Positions 4,701 through 8,158 of a stretch of DNA of 8,158 nucleotides are shown here, piece by piece. Position 1 is the stretch's first letter. Each line of letters starts with the position of its first letter. Source of the DNA: a bacterium (GTDB lineage Bacteria > CSSED10-310 > JAJRTK01); contig JAJRTK010000428.1 in the NCBI GenBank assembly GCA_024278345.1, positions 1 through 8,158 on the forward strand, given 5' to 3'. The notes beneath the pieces are model-generated. The model saw only the letters and a list, made by a program, of their open reading frames with translations, did not search any database and had not been told where the DNA came from. A program made the position numbers and the translations under genes.

Positions 4701-7677
4701 CTACGGCAACGGAGGATACGCTTTCACGCTACGGGAGATCGGTGGCACTCTCAGAGCCTCCTTCAACTGCCAGATTGACGACAACGCCGGCAGCCAGGGC
4801 GGCGCAGCCGGTGTTCGCGGGGCCTACAGCTCGGTTTCGGTCCCGTTGGATGAATGGACCTATCTGGCGGCGACCTTCGACGCCAACGGTCCAGATCGCG
4901 ATCCCACCGATCCCACCGTCGGTCGGATCCGGATCTACGTCAACGGTGAAGACGTGACGACCAGCGACTCTTCCGGCAACTGGATGCAACCCGGCCCCAA
5001 CGAGACCTCCATCTTCGCCTACACGGAGAACAGCCCTTGGAACCAGGGGATCTGTTACTCTGGTACCTGGTGTGCGTCCGAGTTCTCCATTGGAGGTTTC
5101 ACCTGGCAGAACGGGTTCGTGGGCAGGATCGACGAAGCGAAGGTCTGGAATATTACGAAGGACGCCTCCTACTACGACTCTCAGGTTGCTCCCTTGATCG
5201 TGAGCGTCCAGGTGACACTGGGCGGATCGACGCTGATGGTGACCTTCTCCGAGGGAGTCTATTCGGAGACAGGTGCCACGGGCGACCTGATACCCGGGGA
5301 CTTTACCTTCACGGATTCCGCCGGGCTTACGATCAGCAGCGTCACCCACACGGCAGGCGACTCGACGGCGGCACTCACACTGAGCTCCCTGTTGGATTGC
5401 ACTGACATGGGAAGTGCTACCCTGGCGGCGAAAGATGGCGCGTCTATTTATGACAATGTAAACAGCGCCATGGGGACCGATCCCTCCTTACTGACATCGC
5501 TTTTCTGGATTGCCGGCGTGGAGACCGTCACTGGTTATGACCGGTTGTTTGTTGATTTCTCAGAGGCCGTCTGGTCCAGCCCGGGCCAAACAGGCACCCT
5601 AGTTCCGACCGATCTGGCGCTCACCGATGGAGATGGAAACGGAGCAAAAACTATTTTGAATGTGTCACACTCGGCGGGCGCATCCACCGCTGCCGTGACA
5701 TTGAGTGCTCCCGTGACGGCTTCTGACCTGGGAAGCGATGCGCTTTCAGCGGTCGTTTGTTCCATTTATGATGCCACTGACACGGCCATGGCGGAAGATC
5801 CAGTGACCGTGACGGCGTTACCCGGCACACCCTCAATCAGCTCGGTTCTTGGCGTTGCCGGCCACAATAAGCTGGCGGTCTGGTTCTCCGAACGGGTGTA
5901 CGCGAACCCTGACACGACGGGGGCTTTGCAGAGTGGTGATTTTCTTCTGTCCGCCTCGGGGCAGAGCATTATCGCCGTGGACCACGCGCCGGGCAGTGTC
6001 ACCGCCACCCTCATTCTGGACAGCCCAATTGTGGCTGGCGACATCGGGACCGCGACTCTTGCCGCCACCGGGGGCTCCATCTTCGACGAGACAGGCTACC
6101 CAGCTCCCTCGGACGAAATCGTGACATTGGCCAATGGCCTGGTCTCATCGATAGAAAGTGTCCAGGGGCTTGCCGGTAGCGACAAACTCAAGGTGACTTT
6201 CAAGTCGCAGGTCTATTCAAACGACGACGAGACCGGTCTGCTGATCCCCACGGATTTCCTTCTCACCGACACTGCCGGTGACAATCCAAGGAGCATTTCC
6301 GCTGTTTTTCACGGAGCGGGAAATCGAGTGGCGGTCATCACGATGAGCGCGGTTCTTCTTGCGGCGGATCTCGAAACCGACACGCTGGCGGCGGTCAGTA
6401 GCTCCATCTTTGGCCCCAGCGCCGGCAATTTTCCTCTTGGGACAGCCCCGGTGACAATTACCGCGCAGACTCCGCCCGCTATCGACCGGGTGGAAGGCGC
6501 GGCCGGTTACAACCAGCTAATCGTCGCCTTTGGTGAAGGCGTTTACACGAGCCCCAACCAATCAGGTGCTCTTGTTCCCGCTGACTTTACTGACAGCGAT
6601 CCGGCATGGACAATCACCAATGTCCAGCACGTAGCCGGGCAGTCCAATGCAATCTTGACATTAGATTCGCCACTGGCCGTAGGGGATATAGGTGTCGATA
6701 CAATTGCCGCCGTCAGCGGCGGAATCTACAATAGTATTGACAACCCGGTTGGACCGACTGCCGTGCCGATAGAAGGAAACGATTGCCCAACCTGGGGTAC
6801 GAGCTTTCCCATTGAGAACGAACCACTCAACAGCCCGACCACCGGGGACAACACGGGACTCCTTACCGGAACGCTCAGCAACCCGGCCTTTTCATTTCCA
6901 GCAGCGGACAACGATTGGTTCAATGGCGACGAGAATCAGGCTACCGTCATCGACATCAGCAACTCAGCCTGTCTCAGCTCAACCAGGGCGCTAACGATTG
7001 AAGCGCGAGTTTTTCCCACCGAGGTGGACAGAGGCGTTGGCGACAACACCTTCAACCGGATCTTCGAAAGAAGACGGAATATTTTCGTAACGATTCTGAA
7101 CACTGACTACCGGGGTGATGACATACCGGCACGGGCCAACAAGGCCAGTATCGAGGTGAAGGTTCGCGTTCCCAATGGGGCCGGTGTCCCGCCCAGGCAT
7201 ACCTGTCCCCATCCTCAGTGGCCGGCCGACCCTTATGTCGGGAACGACGTCAGGGCGCACCAGATTTCCTCCGACATCGATCTGTGGCCCATCGTGAACG
7301 GGCACTGGTATCAAATCAGGGTCGTCTTCAATTCCGACAAGGCGAATCTGGCCGCGTCCAATGGAACACCCGTGGATATCTTCATCGACGACCAAGGAGC
7401 GGACGGGCTGAACAGCCCCAATCCCACACCGGGAGATCCAAGCCTGAACCCGAGCTACGAGCAGTGGCCGGGCTATGCAAACGCCAGCAAGTCCATCAAC
7501 GAAAGCTCGAGCTGTCGGTGGGGCGCGTTGCCCGGGGACTTCATCGAATTCAGATCCGACAGCTCACACATTGGCTCCAACTGGGCCAATTCCGGCCAGC
7601 AGTTTGCCGGTCGGATCGACTGGGTCACCTGGAAGCCCGTGGCCGACTATGTGGGAGTAGACGACCCGCCAAACTAG
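1735..7677 (+). CDS. Giant exported multiheme c-type cytochrome (17 heme motifs) fused to LamG, five Ig-like repeats and a second LamG-like domain
   Basis: Frame of 1,980 codons; the true start is uncertain. Residues 68-85 form a signal peptide (TRILMLLVLL, then ALHA before Q86). The 67 residues before it are Arg-rich and unlikely to be translated. Heme-binding CXXCH motifs start at residues 100, 131, 162, 295, 322, 354, 378, 417, 481, 512, 552, 577, 629, 703, 801 and 833; CGNASCH at 849 is a CX4CH variant. Several are followed by xxH (CHDIH, CHDPH, CHDVH, CHNVH, CHEAH), the doubled-CXXCH pattern. Twenty-four further His at residues 89-872 allow bis-His ligation throughout. Residues about 886-1150 are a LamG/ConA-like jelly roll (LEAWVNP, EWTYLAATFD, IRIYVNG, FVGRIDEAKVWN). 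Residues 1154-1680 are five Ig-like repeats. Residues about 1684-1973 resemble a second LamG (LTIEARVFP, HWYQIRVVF, FAGRIDWVTW). No C-terminal anchor is visible. Inferred role: extracellular electron transfer on the cell surface or in the matrix. The GTG start has an SD (GAAGGGAG, 1718-1725) and overlaps the NHL stop, implying translational coupling. An upstream-frame SD/ATG is described separately. No close named homologue is claimed. Confidence 0.88.
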   Translation: MNEKAISKVLAVRVFQGSGPVFWGMRGEWRRTEGNSRRRRGSCRRERTSTQREASGFQQVCSEGVPWTRILMLLVLLTSPSALHAQNRHYPHNDLASINCTSCHDIHNGLPSLLIPHTSIYPDDTPANALCWSCHNDLIAPFQNTHSSSNTSAQYGSWSVECRTCHDPHVQDQWAAYGPASLLDSGNSDAIDAFSLTSLGAGWSPNEFAVLLVIPNLNATTQSYRITGNTADTLTVAGPMDLGNITAGDPFGIAYGKLIEGSIPTPNSGSKENRFFRPVGPNSFADGDAVYDGVCEVCHTQTVYHRNDDSGGNHTHNVGVTCTSCHQHINGFMGMGSGAHTTHVTAQYGPRLDCVDCHGGNQPPMLADGVGLAATTVCDNCHSANGVANAKIYWPNPGSSEGSAGSWAIVAGLESFCGSCHDSDPGNTAQDGSGTDAPNVMGDNATFGFYRTGHGLAAGNYARLSWQEAAQAGNPAASRNCGDCHQLTSQHFNNGASRLKTGFENDATNTNCINCHLPGTADAPPDFFTTSADFENSAHDLTNPLTAAPMLCTDCHDVHGAAGAFTGMTLADGEQLCFGCHTNGLLQNNAISGPGLADDIQQAFSFADNAKHTLGASFKIGAENYTLECVSCHNVHIVTGKYWAADLGESPVTRFSTLSAPNRNLAVWGDGAGEKMDDYGGTYRTPNGDPFDGSQLPDYNTFCLDCHEPMPDPGAEAGAHGQIQFGGDPHGLNSANSPNGGGTCPDRGTCGKAKGWNGDDCLGDQATCWPVLTRGKGDQLWSRGPYNHEERIAGSNFALSCTDCHEAHGSSVRSAIRTNPNNGTGTTTWNNMCNNCHYYYSDWHAGMSCGNASCHVSDGSDRMAYTGTDSIHRMGNRYGTGATRTFDPTLVLDMRFENNLNDSGTWRMHGKWYDAAAGTFTAGKSGQGIVLNGDQLVQVGTRNASWSTDESAHGTWKYTELKYNGTLEAWVNPTDDPGTEFSIFTKHVGYGNGGYAFTLREIGGTLRASFNCQIDDNAGSQGGAAGVRGAYSSVSVPLDEWTYLAATFDANGPDRDPTDPTVGRIRIYVNGEDVTTSDSSGNWMQPGPNETSIFAYTENSPWNQGICYSGTWCASEFSIGGFTWQNGFVGRIDEAKVWNITKDASYYDSQVAPLIVSVQVTLGGSTLMVTFSEGVYSETGATGDLIPGDFTFTDSAGLTISSVTHTAGDSTAALTLSSLLDCTDMGSATLAAKDGASIYDNVNSAMGTDPSLLTSLFWIAGVETVTGYDRLFVDFSEAVWSSPGQTGTLVPTDLALTDGDGNGAKTILNVSHSAGASTAAVTLSAPVTASDLGSDALSAVVCSIYDATDTAMAEDPVTVTALPGTPSISSVLGVAGHNKLAVWFSERVYANPDTTGALQSGDFLLSASGQSIIAVDHAPGSVTATLILDSPIVAGDIGTATLAATGGSIFDETGYPAPSDEIVTLANGLVSSIESVQGLAGSDKLKVTFKSQVYSNDDETGLLIPTDFLLTDTAGDNPRSISAVFHGAGNRVAVITMSAVLLAADLETDTLAAVSSSIFGPSAGNFPLGTAPVTITAQTPPAIDRVEGAAGYNQLIVAFGEGVYTSPNQSGALVPADFTDSDPAWTITNVQHVAGQSNAILTLDSPLAVGDIGVDTIAAVSGGIYNSIDNPVGPTAVPIEGNDCPTWGTSFPIENEPLNSPTTGDNTGLLTGTLSNPAFSFPAADNDWFNGDENQATVIDISNSACLSSTRALTIEARVFPTEVDRGVGDNTFNRIFERRRNIFVTILNTDYRGDDIPARANKASIEVKVRVPNGAGVPPRHTCPHPQWPADPYVGNDVRAHQISSDIDLWPIVNGHWYQIRVVFNSDKANLAASNGTPVDIFIDDQGADGLNSPNPTPGDPSLNPSYEQWPGYANASKSINESSSCRWGALPGDFIEFRSDSSHIGSNWANSGQQFAGRIDWVTWKPVADYVGVDDPPN
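1838..1858. repeat. GC-rich hairpin in the gene 1-gene 2 junction
   Basis: CGCGCC-GCA-GGCGCG forms a near-perfect stem that extends to nine pairs (one G-T wobble at 1840/1856) with the three-base loop GCA. No T-run follows, so it is not an intrinsic terminator. It lies in the part of the cytochrome frame upstream of the signal peptide, which argues that this stretch is a leader rather than coding. In style (short loop, GC-rich stem, GGGTC beside it) it resembles the hairpins at the right end of the window; a shared origin is only a guess. Confidence 0.5.
1921..1934 (+). promoter_or_regulatory. Shine-Dalgarno and ATG that probably mark the real cytochrome start, one base out of frame
   Basis: GAAGG (1921-1925) stands six bases before an ATG at 1932-1934, which is ideal spacing. 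Read as given, this ATG enters the wrong frame (MDPDFDAV). If one G of the GG at 1934-1935 is surplus, the reading becomes MTRILMLLVLLTSPSALHA, a textbook signal peptide continuing into the heme region. An inverted repeat TTCAG (1904-1908) with CTGAA (1919-1923) overlaps the SD and could mask it. Confidence 0.5.
5194..6774 (+). repeat. Five tandem Ig-like protein repeats within the cytochrome gene
   Basis: Residues about 1154-1257, 1258-1364, 1365-1468, 1469-1577 and 1578-1680 align to one plan. Each has a strand with L-x-V-x-F-[SG]-E-x-V-Y, then TG-x-L-x-x-x-DF and V-x-H-x-[AP]-G. These are followed by TA-x-LTL-x-x-[PL], D-[LIM]-[GE]-[ST/VD]-x-[AT]-[LI]-[AS]-A and [SG]-SI-[YF]. This resembles the bacterial Ig-like (Big_5/SbsA-type or SwmB-type) repeats of surface proteins. 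The copies have diverged strongly, so the duplication is old rather than recent. They probably form a stiff stalk between the two jelly-roll domains. Confidence 0.8.
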
Positions 7678-8073
7678 GTTTGGTTGGCCTGGCCTTGGGT
7701 CGGCGGCCACGTTCACGAAAAAGTCCCGGAATCCGCGGCCATCGGTCAGATCTCTTGACCAACGACGCCACCTGATCGCCCATGGACGGCGCGAGATCAG
7801 AAGAGTGCCCAGCCGTGTCAGGAAACAAACGCACGCTCCATCTTCGAGATCCCCATCTCCTTCAAACGCCGGCAGAGAATGATAGAGGAAATCCGAGGTT
7901 GAGGCAGGAGCGAAATCCTGCCGCGCTCCAGCCTTAGGGCAGTGGATCGAAAGCGGCGGCAATGGCGAGCAGCGGGTGGGGCGGGGAACTTGTGCCAAAG
8001 GCAGGTCAAATAAAGCAAAGGGGCCTCGGTCATGGTACCGGCCACCCGAAAAAAGCGCGCAGCGCACAAAGAT
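7678..8073. other. 3' non-coding region downstream of the cytochrome gene
   Basis: I see no convincing gene here. Open frames exist on the minus strand (for example 7564-8067), but they are low-complexity Arg/Pro-rich, overlap the cytochrome end and lack a plausible SD. No intrinsic terminator with a T-run is visible after the stop at 7675-7677. The only early pairing is a weak TGGCC (7685-7689)/GGCCA (7705-7709). One perfect hairpin at 7903-7922 is annotated separately. Confidence 0.5.
7903..7922. repeat. Perfect 7-bp hairpin
   Basis: GGCAGGA and TCCTGCC pair perfectly around the six-base loop GCGAAA. No T-run follows, so it is not a classical intrinsic terminator on the plus strand. It could be a 3' end stabiliser or a dispersed palindromic element. 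Confidence 0.45.
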
Positions 8074-8158
8074 GTGGGTCCAGGGAGCTGGCTCCCTGGC
8101 GTGGGTCTGGGAGCGGCGCTCCCAGCGGAGGTCCGGAGGCAGAGCCTCCGCCGGGTTC
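8074..8158. repeat. Tandem array of three leader-plus-hairpin modules, cut by the window end
   Basis: Three modules recur with a 26-27-base period. Each starts with a shared leader: GTGGGTC at 8074-8080, GTGGGTC at 8101-8107, and the variant GGAGGTC at 8127-8133. Each is followed by or merged with a different perfect stem-loop. Stem 1 is CCAGGGAGC/GCTCCCTGG (8080-8088 with 8091-8099). Stem 2 is CTGGGAGC/GCTCCCAG (8107-8114 with 8118-8125, loop GGC). Stem 3 is CGGAGGC/GCCTCCG (8134-8140 with 8144-8150, loop AGA). GCGGAGG (8125-8131) can alternatively pair with CCTCCGC (8145-8151). Stems differ in sequence but keep pairing, so structure seems conserved. The array probably continues past 8158. 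It resembles dispersed GC-rich palindromic repeats seen between genes in several bacterial groups; no named family is assigned. Confidence 0.65.

Noticed and set aside
7564-8067. Minus-strand open frame of 167 codons after the cytochrome gene
   Set aside because: It overlaps the cytochrome end, is Arg/Pro-rich without any recognisable domain and has no good SD. It looks like chance opening in GC-rich DNA, though an old gene remnant cannot be excluded.
8074-8158. CRISPR array
   Set aside because: The period is only 26-27 bases, the repeated part is 7 bases and the rest folds on itself, so there are no spacers of normal length.

Overview
The window (8,158 bases, GC-rich by eye) holds two large plus-strand genes that overlap by 4 bases, flanked by non-coding DNA. 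Gene 1 (326-1738) encodes a secreted or membrane-anchored NHL-repeat beta-propeller protein. Gene 2 (1735-7677) encodes a very large multiheme c-type cytochrome. It has 16 CXXCH motifs and one CX4CH motif, followed by a LamG-type jelly-roll domain, five Ig-like repeats of about 105 residues each, and a second LamG-like domain. Cytochromes with many doubled CXXCH motifs beside NHL-repeat genes are typical of bacteria that respire extracellular acceptors, with Geobacter and relatives (Desulfuromonadia) the best-known case. I therefore infer a metal- or electrode-respiring bacterium of that kind. The taxon cannot be fixed from this window.

Layout. 1-325: non-coding, with an AT-rich stretch carrying a good sigma-54 (-24/-12) promoter candidate at 179-194 and a clear Shine-Dalgarno before the ATG at 326. 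326-1738: NHL protein. 1735-7677: cytochrome frame. The first ~195 bases of that frame do not look coding, and a well-placed SD plus ATG at 1921-1934 is one base out of frame with an otherwise perfect signal peptide. The annotated start is therefore doubtful, and a +1 indel is suspected. 7678-8073: no convincing gene, one perfect hairpin. 8074-8158: three tandem 26-27-base modules, each a shared leader plus a different but perfectly paired GC-rich hairpin, running off the window end.

How the genes may work together (inference): one sigma-54 transcript would produce an NHL propeller held at a membrane and an exported cytochrome. The cytochrome's N-terminal heme chain could carry electrons, while its ~1,100-residue C-terminal stalk with lectin-like domains could attach it to polysaccharide, matrix or a mineral or cell surface. 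No membrane anchor or sorting signal is visible at the cytochrome C-terminus.
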